DNA from: Anaerolineales bacterium | GTDB taxonomy: Bacteria; Chloroflexota; Anaerolineae; Anaerolineales; UBA11579 | Assembly: GCA_021463845.1 (NCBI GenBank) | Contig: JAJTXV010000001.1 | Coordinates: 454,174 to 518,173 of the forward strand | DNA: 64,000 bases | Direction: 5' to 3' | In this document: positions 8,124-15,645 of the stretch, piece by piece | Position numbering within the stretch: the stretch's first letter is position 1 | Layout: each line of letters begins with the position of its first letter | Notes under the pieces: model-generated | Seen by the model: the letters and a program-made list of their open reading frames with translations, nothing else | Databases searched by the model: none | What the model was told of the DNA's origin: nothing | Program-made: the position numbers and the translations under genes

Positions 8124-8184
8124 AGGTAGTAATAATATAATCAATAATCAAAATATTGTCAAGTAGTAATAATTATGGTATCCT
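8124..8184. promoter_or_regulatory. Overlapping divergent promoters with GTAGTAATAAT operator repeats
   Basis: An AT-rich island in GC-rich DNA. The leftward promoter is TTGACA (8162-8157), 17 nt, TATATT (8139-8134). The rightward promoter is TTGTCA (8156-8161), 17 nt, TATCCT (8179-8184). The two -35 boxes overlap. Direct repeats GTAGTAATAAT lie at 8126-8136 and 8163-8173, placed to cover one promoter each. This is the layout of a lysis-lysogeny switch operator. Confidence 0.65.
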
Positions 8185-8190
8185 CAACTT

Positions 8191-8445
8191 ATGTGGCTAT
8201 CGGTGTCTCAAGCTGCCAAAGCATTTGGCTATAAGTCGGCTTACACGCTGCGCCAGCGGATTCGCCAGCTGCGCGAACAGGGCTTCGTATCGGACTTGGG
8301 CGATCCCCCGGAGGGCTACAGGATGGTAAAAGATGCTCCAGTACAGATACTGTGGGGGAACCCCAAGTCGATGATGGTGAATGACGAATCGTCTCCTGAA
8401 CTGTTGAATGGCCAAGTGGGGCGCCCGACCAAGGAGAGTTCATGA
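8191..8445 (+). CDS. Small MerR/excisionase-like HTH protein, probably leaderless
   Basis: This is an 84-aa protein with an N-terminal helix-turn-helix (VSQAAKAFGYKSAYTLRQRIRQL, quoted in part) of the winged MerR/Xis type and a polar C-terminus. It is a likely regulator of the switch region or an excisionase. The predicted -10 lies 6 bases before the ATG, so transcription would begin at or within a few bases of the start codon, giving a leaderless message as seen for lambda cI. No ribosome site precedes the ATG, which agrees. Its stop overlaps the next ATG. Confidence 0.65.
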   Translation: MWLSVSQAAKAFGYKSAYTLRQRIRQLREQGFVSDLGDPPEGYRMVKDAPVQILWGNPKSMMVNDESSPELLNGQVGRPTKESS

Positions 8446-8765
8446 CCCCGATCGCAGCCATTGCAGCTTTCCCCCATGAGCTGGCGCATCACCTTGCGGC
8501 CAGGGCATTGGGCCTGCGCTCAAACATCGTCGCGGGCGCCACGCTCGTGGACATTGAGACCGACACCCAAGAGATACTCGTTGCTCTGGCGCCGCTGGCT
8601 TGTACCCTGCTCCTGGTCGCCGCTGGCGCATACCTCCTGCCGATGCTGCCTGGCCATACGCCCCTTGCTCGGGCTGTGTTCTGGCTGGTTTCGGCCGGCT
8701 GGGTAGCCGGCTGCGCCCATGACGTAGCCCAAGCAACTGCAACACTGCGGCGCATGCTGGCTTGA
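8442..8765 (+). CDS. Mini membrane protein with HExxH zinc-protease motif
   Basis: This is a 107-aa protein. Near the N-terminus it has HELAHHLAARALG, a classic HExxH zinc-metalloprotease signature in a hydrophobic helix as in M50/DUF3267-type membrane peptidases. Two further hydrophobic segments follow (about residues 43-66 and 75-92) with an Asp in CAHDVAQ that could be the third ligand. It is only half the size of usual M50 enzymes. It starts at a good ribosome site (AAGGAG) and overlaps the HTH gene by ATGA, so the two are probably co-expressed from the switch promoter. Peptidase activity is inferred, not shown. Confidence 0.6.
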   Translation: MTPIAAIAAFPHELAHHLAARALGLRSNIVAGATLVDIETDTQEILVALAPLACTLLLVAAGAYLLPMLPGHTPLARAVFWLVSAGWVAGCAHDVAQATATLRRMLA

Positions 8766-8790
8766 CAGTGCGCGGCTGAACGTATAGGAT
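8762..8790 (+). promoter_or_regulatory. Strong promoter of the late operon
   Basis: TTGACA (8762-8767), a 17-nt spacer and TAGGAT (8785-8790). It faces the holin-like, terminase and structural genes and begins inside the last codons of the HExxH gene. Confidence 0.7.
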
Positions 8791-8807
8791 TGCCATAACC
8801 TAAATAA

Positions 8808-8901
8808 CGCGCTGCTCCAGAGCGCGGGAATTACGACCCGGCGGAGTGAAGTGCACCCAAAGCCCATAGGCTTTGCTGTGCGCATCACATCCGCCTTTTT
8901 T
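8808..8901 (+). terminator. Structured leader with intrinsic terminator
   Basis: A first hairpin CGCGCT/AGCGCG (8808-8826) is followed by a long interrupted stem from GGCGGA (8840) to TCCGCC (8895), with inner pairings GCAC/GTGC and AAAGCC/GGCTTT, and then six T. Being between a strong promoter and the late genes, it may be an attenuator needing antitermination. Confidence 0.7.
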
Positions 8902-8942
8902 GTTTCTCTACGCCAGGGCGGCGCACCAAAGGAGAAGCAAAG

Positions 8943-9281
8943 ATGGAATCCCTTATTCAGTTGTTTCAAGGTTTCGCAGCTCTGGCTGGCGTTGCTGCTT
9001 TCTTGGCGGCAGTGATCAACATCGGCAAGGCGTTCGGTTGGGTGAAGGACGGCCTGGCGCCGACCTGGTCGACCGTGCTCAACCTGGTCGCATTCGTGGC
9101 CTTCGTTGTTCTGCGTCTGTTTGCGCCTGAGATCGATATTGCCGGCGTGGATGGTGCAGCGGCTCAGCTTGCCAATACTCTGGTGGCCATCCTGGCATTC
9201 GTTGGCCAGCTGGGCGTCGCCAAGGGTACCAACGCGATCCTGCGCGGTGCGCCTGTGATCGGTTTCTCTCACTCCGACTAA
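8943..9281 (+). CDS. Putative holin-like membrane protein
   Basis: This is a 112-aa protein with three hydrophobic segments (about residues 10-27, 43-62 and 73-92) and short loops, the size and topology of a class I holin. It has a strong ribosome site (AAAGGAG). It is followed by a second small membrane protein and then terminase. The endolysin candidate lies 20 kb away at 29184, so this is not a usual holin-lysin pair, and the role is inferred from topology only. Confidence 0.55.
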   Translation: MESLIQLFQGFAALAGVAAFLAAVINIGKAFGWVKDGLAPTWSTVLNLVAFVAFVVLRLFAPEIDIAGVDGAAAQLANTLVAILAFVGQLGVAKGTNAILRGAPVIGFSHSD

Positions 9282-9294
9282 ACAATCAAAAATG

Positions 9295-9325
9295 GCCGGG
9301 CGCCGAGTAGTTCGGCGCCTGGCCA
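9295..9325 (+). other. Intercistronic hairpin
   Basis: GGCC-GGCGCCGA ... TTCGGCGCC-GGCC forms a long GC-rich stem with a GTAG loop between the two holin-like genes. It is followed by AAAGAGGA and the ATG at 9349. It could tune translation of the second gene or protect the mRNA. Confidence 0.6.
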
Positions 9326-9348
9326 TCAAGGAAAGAGGAACCGATCCC

Positions 9349-9615
9349 ATGGTAGCTGCAGACCCCTCCGAAAAGCCGTTTCATCCGGTCCGTATCGATG
9401 AGGTTGCTGCTGCAGTAAACGAGCTGCAGCAGGACATGTACGGCAATAAAAAGCGCGGATACCCTGGCGTACTTGCCCGCGTGAAAGCCCTTGAGGAGTT
9501 CAAGGACCGCATCGAGAATGTCGAATTCCTCGTGAAAGGTCTTGGTCTTGGCCTTGGGCTCAACCTTTTGGGCATCATCATTATCCTAGGCCAGCTATTT
9601 CACTGGTGGGGCTAG
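9349..9615 (+). CDS. XhlA-like coiled-coil plus membrane-anchor protein
   Basis: This 88-aa protein has a charged helical N-terminal part (residues ~15-60, heptad-like) and one C-terminal membrane segment (GLGLGLNLLGIIIILGQLF). This is the layout of the XhlA haemolysin/holin-accessory family. The start at 9349 is preferred over 9292, since the earlier ATG would place the hairpin inside the coding sequence and has no ribosome site. Together with the preceding gene it may form a two-component holin. Confidence 0.6.
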   Translation: MVAADPSEKPFHPVRIDEVAAAVNELQQDMYGNKKRGYPGVLARVKALEEFKDRIENVEFLVKGLGLGLGLNLLGIIIILGQLFHWWG

Positions 9616-9635
9616 TGGTGCTTCGGTGATGGCAA

Positions 9636-10091
9636 ATGAGCCAGAAAGCTAACAGCAAGCCCACACAAAAAGCCGCGTTTAGCCCCGAACAAAGAAAAGC
9701 GCGCCTTGAAGAGATTTGGCCTCAGCTGACGTGGAACCAAAAGCGCTACGTGGCCATTGCTCATCAGCATCCTGACAAGGCGTCGGCCGCGAAGGCGCTG
9801 CGCATCAAGGCGCAAACCATGTACCGGTGGCCGGAGATCGTTGACGAGGCGGCTGAGCTTGTTGTAGGCGACTTGATCGAGATTGCAAAATCGGAACTCC
9901 AAGGCGCCGTGCTGAAGGCTGCTCAGATCAAGATCGAGGGTCTGGATAGCAAAGGCAAGCGGCTGGCGCAGGATGCGGCAACCGAGATCCTGGACCGCAC
10001 TCTGGGCAAGCCGACACAGCGGCAGGACATCACTTCCAAGGGTGAGCGCGTCGTGCTTTACCTCCCTGAGAAGGACCCGCCCTCTAAATGA
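9636..10091 (+). CDS. terS: Terminase small subunit
   Basis: This 151-aa protein begins with a Lys-rich tail, then a helix-turn-helix region (SAAKALRIKAQTMYRWPEIV) near residues 47-66 that would recognise the packaging site, and a helical oligomerisation segment. It ends 4 bases into the large-subunit gene, the standard terminase order. The small subunit binds viral DNA and hands it to the large subunit. Confidence 0.85.
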   Translation: MSQKANSKPTQKAAFSPEQRKARLEEIWPQLTWNQKRYVAIAHQHPDKASAAKALRIKAQTMYRWPEIVDEAAELVVGDLIEIAKSELQGAVLKAAQIKIEGLDSKGKRLAQDAATEILDRTLGKPTQRQDITSKGERVVLYLPEKDPPSK

Positions 10092-11539
10092 CGTTCGCCC
10101 AGATGGCAGCTCTTGACGTTGCTGTAGAAACGGATGTCGTTGAAACCCTGCGGCCGCAACCTGGCCGCCAGGAGCAATTCCTGCGCTCCTCCGCTGACAT
10201 AACAATCTACGGCGGGGCTGCCGGCGGCGGAAAGACGTTTGCTCTGCTCCTGGAGCCTACTTACCACATTCAAAATGGCGCATTTTCTGCAATCATCCTG
10301 CGCAGAACCTACCCCGAGCTGATCAAGCAGGGCGGCATCTGGGATGAGGCGCACCATATTTATCCCGGCCTGGGCGGTTCGCCGAACAAGTCGGACATGA
10401 AGTTCAACTTTGAGAATGGTGCCAGCGTCGGCTTTGGCCATATTCAGCACGAGACCGATAAGTACAAGTACAAGTCAGCCCAAATCCCCCTGATCCAGTT
10501 TGACCAGCTGGAAACTTTTACCGAGGGGCAATTCTTCTACATGCTCAGCCGCAATCGCTCAACCAGCGGAGTGGCGCCATATATTCGCGCAACCTGCAAT
10601 CCGGAACCTGGCTGGCTGGCGAACTTCCTGGATTGGTGGATTGCCGAAGACGGCTACGCAGACCTCTCGCGTGTTGGGATGTGGCGTTGGTTCTCCCGCT
10701 CCGGGGACGACATTGTCTGGGCCGGCACGAAGGAAGAGATCCTCGAGAAGCTTGGACCTGAGGCATACCCGAAAAGCGTCACTTTTATTGTCTCCACTGT
10801 CTTTGACAACAAGATCTTGATGCAAAAAGACCCTGGCTATTTGGCCAGCTTGAAAGCAATGCCCCTGGTTGAGCGCGAACGACTGCTGGGAGACGCGAAG
10901 CGCGGCGGCAACTGGAAGATCAAGCCGGCAGCTGGCCTCGTCTTCAAGCGCGAATGGTTCGTCTTGCTTTTTGCGCCACCCGCGGGCGGGGTTGAGACCT
11001 TGTATTGGGACTTTGCCGCCACAGCCAAACAGATTGGCAAGGCTGATCCTGACTTCACTGCAGGGGTGGCCATGCGGAAGACCGCCGGGGCCTACACCAT
11101 CACCCATGTCGCCGCGGAGCAGCTGGCTCCCGCTGGCGTTGACCGCATGTTTACCAACACCAGCTGGCAGCTCGCTGAGCGGGCGAAAAAGACAGGCACC
11201 CAGTTCAAGGTGCGTTGGGAGATCGAGCCTGGCTCAGCTGGCCTGCGAGAGAACCGTCGCTTGGTGCAAATGTTGGACGGGTTGGATGCCCGCGGTATCC
11301 CATCCCGCGGCGAGAAGTACAGCCGCATGCGCCCCTTTGCAGCGCAAGCGGAGGCCGGCAATGTGGGCATTCTTTCTGAGCCCTGGACGGAGATGACCTT
11401 GCTGCACCTCCACAATGTGGACCCTGACCCCAAGAAGAAGATGCACGACGATATTGCGGATGCGGCAGCCGGCGCCTACAACGAGCTGGCTGACTTTGCG
11501 CCGTCCCGCCGCCAGGCGCAAGCGCTATCTACGAGGTAA
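10088..11539 (+). CDS. terL: Terminase large subunit (packaging ATPase/nuclease)
   Basis: This 483-aa protein is the DNA-packaging motor. The N-terminal ATPase has Walker A GGAAGGGKT near residues 37-45, an adenine/Q-type LRRTYPELIK near 72 and a Walker B-like LIQFDQLETF near 135. The C-terminal RNase H-like nuclease begins near TLYWDFAAT (residue ~305), where the Asp is the expected metal ligand, and includes KKKMHDDIADA near the end, another typical nuclease acid cluster. The length fits siphovirus TerL. It is coupled to terS by ATGA. Confidence 0.94.
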   Translation: MTFAQMAALDVAVETDVVETLRPQPGRQEQFLRSSADITIYGGAAGGGKTFALLLEPTYHIQNGAFSAIILRRTYPELIKQGGIWDEAHHIYPGLGGSPNKSDMKFNFENGASVGFGHIQHETDKYKYKSAQIPLIQFDQLETFTEGQFFYMLSRNRSTSGVAPYIRATCNPEPGWLANFLDWWIAEDGYADLSRVGMWRWFSRSGDDIVWAGTKEEILEKLGPEAYPKSVTFIVSTVFDNKILMQKDPGYLASLKAMPLVERERLLGDAKRGGNWKIKPAAGLVFKREWFVLLFAPPAGGVETLYWDFAATAKQIGKADPDFTAGVAMRKTAGAYTITHVAAEQLAPAGVDRMFTNTSWQLAERAKKTGTQFKVRWEIEPGSAGLRENRRLVQMLDGLDARGIPSRGEKYSRMRPFAAQAEAGNVGILSEPWTEMTLLHLHNVDPDPKKKMHDDIADAAAGAYNELADFAPSRRQAQALSTR

Positions 11540-11544
11540 AGAAC

Positions 11545-12942
11545 ATGGCTGAAAACGAAACTCAAAATCCGGATCTGCAGCGTGCACTCGATGTGTTCCG
11601 TAGAAAGTATGACCCTTATACGGAGCTGTGGGGCTTTTACGATGGCAACCACCCCGATGTCTACTCGCGTGAGCGCCTGCGTAAGCTCAGGCAGTTCTTT
11701 GGCCGTATCTTTGACTTCAAGCAGAACTGGTGCGCGGTAGTAATCGACGCGGTCGCCAACCGAATCAATCTCGGCGGGTTCATGGTTGAGGGAGAGGGCC
11801 AGAGAAAGGACACCCTAAACAAGCTTTGGGGAGACCACTATCTGCAGCTGCAGGCGGATGATGCCCATGAGGCTGCGCTGGTGATCGGCGAGAGCTACAT
11901 CATTGTCGAGACCGGCGGCACCGAACAAGAGCGCGGGAAGGCCTATTACAACGACCCCCGTTTCGTACATGTCTTCTACGAGGCCGGCAACCCGAACAAG
12001 AAGGAGTTTGCTGCCAAATATTGGTGGGTAGATAAGAAGACGATGCGCGTCACTCTGTACTATCCAGATCGCTTTGAATTTTACGAAGCAAGGATGCAAA
12101 AGGATGCAAAGATCGGAGCGATCAAGAGTTCTGCTTTCTCTCGGGTAGAGGCAGCTGAACACCCGGGCGGCGAGGCTGAAAACCCCGACAATGTGATCCC
12201 TGTTTTTCATTTCAGAGTAAAGCGGCGCTCAGTGAAGTCAGACCTCAATGACGCCATCCCGATCCAGATGGCCCAGAATAAGCTGGTCTTGGACATGATG
12301 ACAGCTGCAGATACAGCTGCTGTCATCCAAAAGTACGTGATCACGAATAGTGATCTCTCAGCCCTTCAAGAGAACCCGGGCGATCTTTGGAACATCCCTG
12401 CCTCGACCGAAGGCGAACAGGGATCGGCAGCCGGCCACTTTCCCTTTACTCCGCTGAAAAACTTCATCGAAGCGATCGCGGCGAATGTTGAAGCAATGGC
12501 CAGTATCACCCAAACGCCCCGGCACTACTTCTTTGGCTCCGGGGGAACTCCCTCTGGTGAGTCGCTGATCGCCCTGGAGGCACCACTCAACAAAAAGGCC
12601 AACGACCGTATCTTAGCCTTCTCGCCAACCTGGCAGGAGATTGCCTCTTTCCTCCTGCAGATAGCAGGGACAGCAGTTGATGCAAACCTGATCTCGCCCA
12701 ACTGGGAGCCCACGGAGACCGTGCAGCCGCTAACCCGCGCTCAAATTCGCCTGAGCAATCGCAACGCGGGCATGCCGTGGCGAACCATCCTCGAGGATGA
12801 GGGGTGGACGGAAGCCGAAATTGAGCAATTCTTCAAAGACAAGGAGGCCGAGCAGGCAGCTGAGGCTAAGCAAAACCAATCCTCTCTGGCCGAAGCCTTG
12901 TTGGATGCGCAGCGACGCCGTGACCGCGGGGAGGCCGATTGA
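11545..12942 (+). CDS. Portal protein, SPP1 gp6-like
   Basis: This 465-aa protein forms the dodecameric ring through which DNA enters the head. Evidence is its size, its place between TerL and the minor head protein, and segments typical of the SPP1 gp6 family: an N-terminal YTELWGFYDGNHP, the VVIDAVANRINLGGF stretch and the central FFGSGGTPSGESL segment. A long helical tail (EAEQAAEAKQ) closes the protein. Confidence 0.9.
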   Translation: MAENETQNPDLQRALDVFRRKYDPYTELWGFYDGNHPDVYSRERLRKLRQFFGRIFDFKQNWCAVVIDAVANRINLGGFMVEGEGQRKDTLNKLWGDHYLQLQADDAHEAALVIGESYIIVETGGTEQERGKAYYNDPRFVHVFYEAGNPNKKEFAAKYWWVDKKTMRVTLYYPDRFEFYEARMQKDAKIGAIKSSAFSRVEAAEHPGGEAENPDNVIPVFHFRVKRRSVKSDLNDAIPIQMAQNKLVLDMMTAADTAAVIQKYVITNSDLSALQENPGDLWNIPASTEGEQGSAAGHFPFTPLKNFIEAIAANVEAMASITQTPRHYFFGSGGTPSGESLIALEAPLNKKANDRILAFSPTWQEIASFLLQIAGTAVDANLISPNWEPTETVQPLTRAQIRLSNRNAGMPWRTILEDEGWTEAEIEQFFKDKEAEQAAEAKQNQSSLAEALLDAQRRRDRGEAD

Positions 12943-13973
12943 TGTTTCCCGCTACGCCGGCAGAGCCGGAAGTAGTACGCGCAATGCGCGCTTTCAAAGC
13001 AGAACTGCTTGCCTTGGAGACGGAACAGATGCGTGAAATGGCCAGGCGATGGTTGGCCATAGAGCGTAGTCTGCAGGGGCGCATGGACGCGCTGGCCCTG
13101 GAAATCCACGCTCTCCGTGCACAGGGCGATGCTGTTCCCGCGGCGCGCTTATTTCGCCTCGAACGGTACAGGATCCTGCTGGCCGAGGCTCGTGTAGAAG
13201 TGACGGCATACATGGATGCCGCTGCGGATCTGATAGAGCGGCAGCAGCGTTCCTGGGGCGACCTGGGAGTTCAGCAAGCCCGAGCCGCGATCCTGACCAG
13301 CCAAGTTGAAAATGGTTTGATTGCTGGGCAGTTCGACCGTCTGCCAGTGTCAGCTATCGAAAACATGGTCGGCCTCGTCGGGGACGGAACGCCACTCGAC
13401 CGCTATTTGCAGAGCAATGCTTTGCCCGGCGCCCTGGATGGGCTCTCGCGCAGTCTCGTGGATGCTGTTGCACTTGGCATAAACCCCAGGGAGACGGCGC
13501 GCCGCATGGCCAGCGGCCTTGCAGGCGGCTTGAACAGCGCACTCAATACAGCGCGCACAGAGCAGCTGCGTGTTTACCGCGAGGCTGCCCGGCAGCAATA
13601 TGTGCTGAGTGGGGTAGTGCGTGGCTATAAGCGCTTGTCGGCCCGTGATGACCGTGTTTGCATTGCCTGCTTGGTTGCAGACGGCAGGTTTTACGAACTG
13701 GACCAGGCCTTCGAGGAGCACAACTGTGGCCGCTGCACGCTGGTCCCTGTCGTCGAAGGCCTCCCCGAGATTAGCTGGCAAAGCGGCGCAGCATGGTTCG
13801 AGGCCCAGGACGAAGCCACCCAGCGCCGCATTATGGGCGCCGGCCGTTTCGATGCCTGGCAGTCCGGTGCGTTCGACTTGCAGGATGTCGTGACTTTGCA
13901 CGAGGATCCCGTGTGGGGGAATGCGCTCATGCCGACGCCTTTGAAAGACTTGGTCGCAGGAGAAGTCAAATGA
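12942..13973 (+). CDS. Minor head / head-morphogenesis protein (SPP1 gp7 / Mu F type)
   Basis: This 343-aa protein is predominantly helical in the N-terminal 200 residues and has the conserved C-terminal Cys/His module RVCIACLVADGRFY...HNCGRCTLVPV (about residues 225-270), characteristic of the Mu gpF/SPP1 gp7 minor head family. The ATG at 12942 overlaps the portal stop (TGATG). Such proteins sit near the portal and help initiate capsid assembly or stay with the ejected DNA. Confidence 0.87.
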   Translation: MFPATPAEPEVVRAMRAFKAELLALETEQMREMARRWLAIERSLQGRMDALALEIHALRAQGDAVPAARLFRLERYRILLAEARVEVTAYMDAAADLIERQQRSWGDLGVQQARAAILTSQVENGLIAGQFDRLPVSAIENMVGLVGDGTPLDRYLQSNALPGALDGLSRSLVDAVALGINPRETARRMASGLAGGLNSALNTARTEQLRVYREAARQQYVLSGVVRGYKRLSARDDRVCIACLVADGRFYELDQAFEEHNCGRCTLVPVVEGLPEISWQSGAAWFEAQDEATQRRIMGAGRFDAWQSGAFDLQDVVTLHEDPVWGNALMPTPLKDLVAGEVK

Positions 13974-14785
13974 ATTTCACTCAATACCTGGATACCGAAT
14001 ACAAGGAGCTTTACCCGCAGCCTAAAAAGCAGCTGGCAGGGCTGGATTGGCAGTTCTACGCAACTGTGGTCCACGCGATCGCTGCCATCCTGCTTTCCTC
14101 GTTGCGCACTGGCCAGCTTTTCTATAGCGCTGCCATGCTATCTGCGGCTCAACTTGGCCTATCGGGTGCGCTTGAAGGCGTCGTCGCAGCCCTCGATTTC
14201 GTGGTGGCAATGTTTGCGATCGAAGGCGGCCTGGTCATCTACTCGAGCATACGCTCGGTTGCCCGCCGCGAAGTGAAGTCGTGGATCTATTCACTCCTGA
14301 TCGGCTTATTGTTGGTCATCTCTGTTGCCGCCGGCTTGGGGCAATCAATGGGGCTTGCAGATGTTCCGCCTGAGTTCCGGGCCAACTTTATGGCTGGACT
14401 GTCAGTGGTGATTGGCGCCGGCGCTTCGGTGGTTGCTTGGCTTGCTGGCGAAGTCCTTGGAGTTCAGATCCTGCGCTTCCAGGCTGCGAACACGGATGCC
14501 GGCAAGGCGCACGCCCGGGCTATGGCGTCATGGCTGTCTCGCGGCCGCAAGGAGTGGCAGGTGCGCAGAAAGGAGCTGTTGATGCTGCCACAGCCTGAGC
14601 CAAGAGAAGTGGGTCAGCACAACGTCGAGCGTGAGCAGCATAAGACGCTGATCGGCCATTACCTGCAACGGATTGCGGCGCGTGAAAAACGAGTCCCGGG
14701 GGCGGCCGAGATCGGCCGGGCCACCGGCTTGCCCTCGAATTATGTGCAGAAGCGACTGGACGAGATCAAGGACGGTAGGCCGTGA
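13970..14785 (+). CDS. Membrane protein with C-terminal winged-helix-like domain
   Basis: This 271-aa protein is not a usual head-module member. The start at 13970 overlaps the upstream stop (ATGA). It has about four hydrophobic segments (near residues 32-48, 72-90, 102-122 and 136-162), then a basic, helical soluble tail whose last 50 residues (RVPGAAEIGRATGLPSNYVQKRL) look like a winged helix. I do not recognise the family. A host-membrane-associated regulator or an ejection protein are possible. Orientation and coupling place it in the late operon. Confidence 0.7.
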   Translation: MNFTQYLDTEYKELYPQPKKQLAGLDWQFYATVVHAIAAILLSSLRTGQLFYSAAMLSAAQLGLSGALEGVVAALDFVVAMFAIEGGLVIYSSIRSVARREVKSWIYSLLIGLLLVISVAAGLGQSMGLADVPPEFRANFMAGLSVVIGAGASVVAWLAGEVLGVQILRFQAANTDAGKAHARAMASWLSRGRKEWQVRRKELLMLPQPEPREVGQHNVEREQHKTLIGHYLQRIAAREKRVPGAAEIGRATGLPSNYVQKRLDEIKDGRP

Positions 14786-14886
14786 GCCCAGCTGAGCGTG
14801 CTCTGTGGGAAATGATCCTGCGTGGCGTCGTAATAATTGCTGACGCTATAAGGCAATTCCTCAAAGCCAACAAAAGCGCTCGATAG
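14782..14886 (+). CDS. 34-aa coupled small protein
   Basis: A GTG start overlaps the stop of the membrane protein gene (GTGA), and the frame stays open for 34 codons, reading MSPAERALWEMILRGVVIIADAIRQFLKANKSAR in the GTG frame (only the pattern matters: one amphipathic or membrane helix, basic end). Too short for the ORF track. The overlap is the main support, so confidence is modest. Confidence 0.4.
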   Translation: MSPAERALWEMILRGVVIIADAIRQFLKANKSAR

Positions 14887-14926
14887 CGTTACCGTGCCGC
14901 TCCCCGAAGGTTGTATACTGTGCGCT

Positions 14927-15406
14927 ATGAAAAAGTGGGTAATTGGTGTCCTTGTTCTGCTTGCGGCGCTATGTGTTTTTGGCGTTTTTCTCAATACCTT
15001 CTTTCCCACTACTGAGCCAACTCCAACAATAGAACCAACTGAAACAGCCAGCCGTGTTGTTCTTGATGTTGGGGCGTTGGTTGGGCTGAACGCTGTTCAG
15101 GTGAGAGAGATTGTTGACGCTCGTTTTGGGGAAAACGAAGAGTATTTCGACGATGACAGGACCTACTCTTGGCAGATTGAGGGCTATAACATCGGCTTTG
15201 ACTTCGATCCCGAAACCAAAGAACTTGTTTCTCCACTCTCAATTGTCGGCTTCTTTGGGCAGGAGCATTCAATCGAAGAAGCAATGATGCTCTTTGGACT
15301 TTCCGAGAACTCTTCAGCTTATGTTATTGAAATTGTTTCTTATACCCCTCCCAGAGAGACGCCAGGGTTGCCTATGTTTTCTATTAGGCTTTCACCTTCT
15401 CCCTAA
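14927..15406 (+). CDS. Membrane-anchored extracytoplasmic protein, moron-like
   Basis: This is a 159-aa protein with an N-terminal signal/anchor (KKWVIGVLVLLAALCVFGVFL) followed by a Thr/Pro/Glu linker and an acidic, probably secreted domain. The Cys in the anchor does not sit in a good lipobox. Base composition is more AT rich than the genes around it, and an extended -10 (TATACT at 14914-14919) ends 7 bases before the ATG, implying a separate, leaderless transcript. These traits fit a moron expressed in the lysogen that alters the host surface. The start at 14927 is chosen because it begins the signal-anchor. Confidence 0.65.
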   Translation: MKKWVIGVLVLLAALCVFGVFLNTFFPTTEPTPTIEPTETASRVVLDVGALVGLNAVQVREIVDARFGENEEYFDDDRTYSWQIEGYNIGFDFDPETKELVSPLSIVGFFGQEHSIEEAMMLFGLSENSSAYVIEIVSYTPPRETPGLPMFSIRLSPSP

Positions 15407-15423
15407 TCAGTGAGCCCTGGTAG

Positions 15424-15453
15424 TTGACAAATTCTTGATGTAATCCGTATAAT
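15424..15453 (+). promoter_or_regulatory. Near-perfect sigma-70/A promoter
   Basis: Consensus TTGACA and consensus TATAAT with an 18-nt spacer, the best promoter match in the prophage. It faces a non-coding interval that ends in two terminators. Confidence 0.85.
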
Positions 15454-15459
15454 CAGCAC

Positions 15460-15643
15460 AATTGAATAGCCCCTCTGCCTGGCCGCATCCATCTCGTAGG
15501 TGGGATGGCCCCGCCAGGCGGTAAGACAAGCCCCTGCTTGTATTGGAGCCCGCAGTCGCAGTAACCGGCGGCCCCGGCTCTGACGAGGAATCGAAAGCAG
15601 CGCCTTGTATCCCAATTTGGGATGCAAGGCGCTGCTTTTATTT
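15460..15643 (+). ncRNA. Predicted ~180-nt structured phage ncRNA
   Basis: The transcript would run from the consensus promoter to the first terminator. It holds no ORF with start signals but several stems: GCCTGGC/GCCAGGC (15477-15519) around an inner CATCC/GGATG, ACAAGC/GCTTGT with a CCCT loop, a CCGG/CCGG element, and the terminator stem. I do not recognise the motif as any known riboswitch, tRNA or 6S type. It may act as a free small RNA or as an attenuating leader for scaffold and capsid genes. Confidence 0.6.
15594..15643 (+). terminator. Very strong intrinsic terminator 1
   Basis: A stem of about 20 bp, AAAGCAGCGCCTTG... / ...CAAGGCGCTGCTTT with a further ATCCCA/TGGGAT inner stem, is followed by TTTTATTT. 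Confidence 0.9.
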
Positions 15644-15645
15644 GC

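Noticed and set aside
7919-8140. 73-aa ORF on the + strand
   Set aside because: It starts with TTG without a ribosome site; the opposite strand has a 51-aa ORF with a consensus promoter and AAGGAGG.
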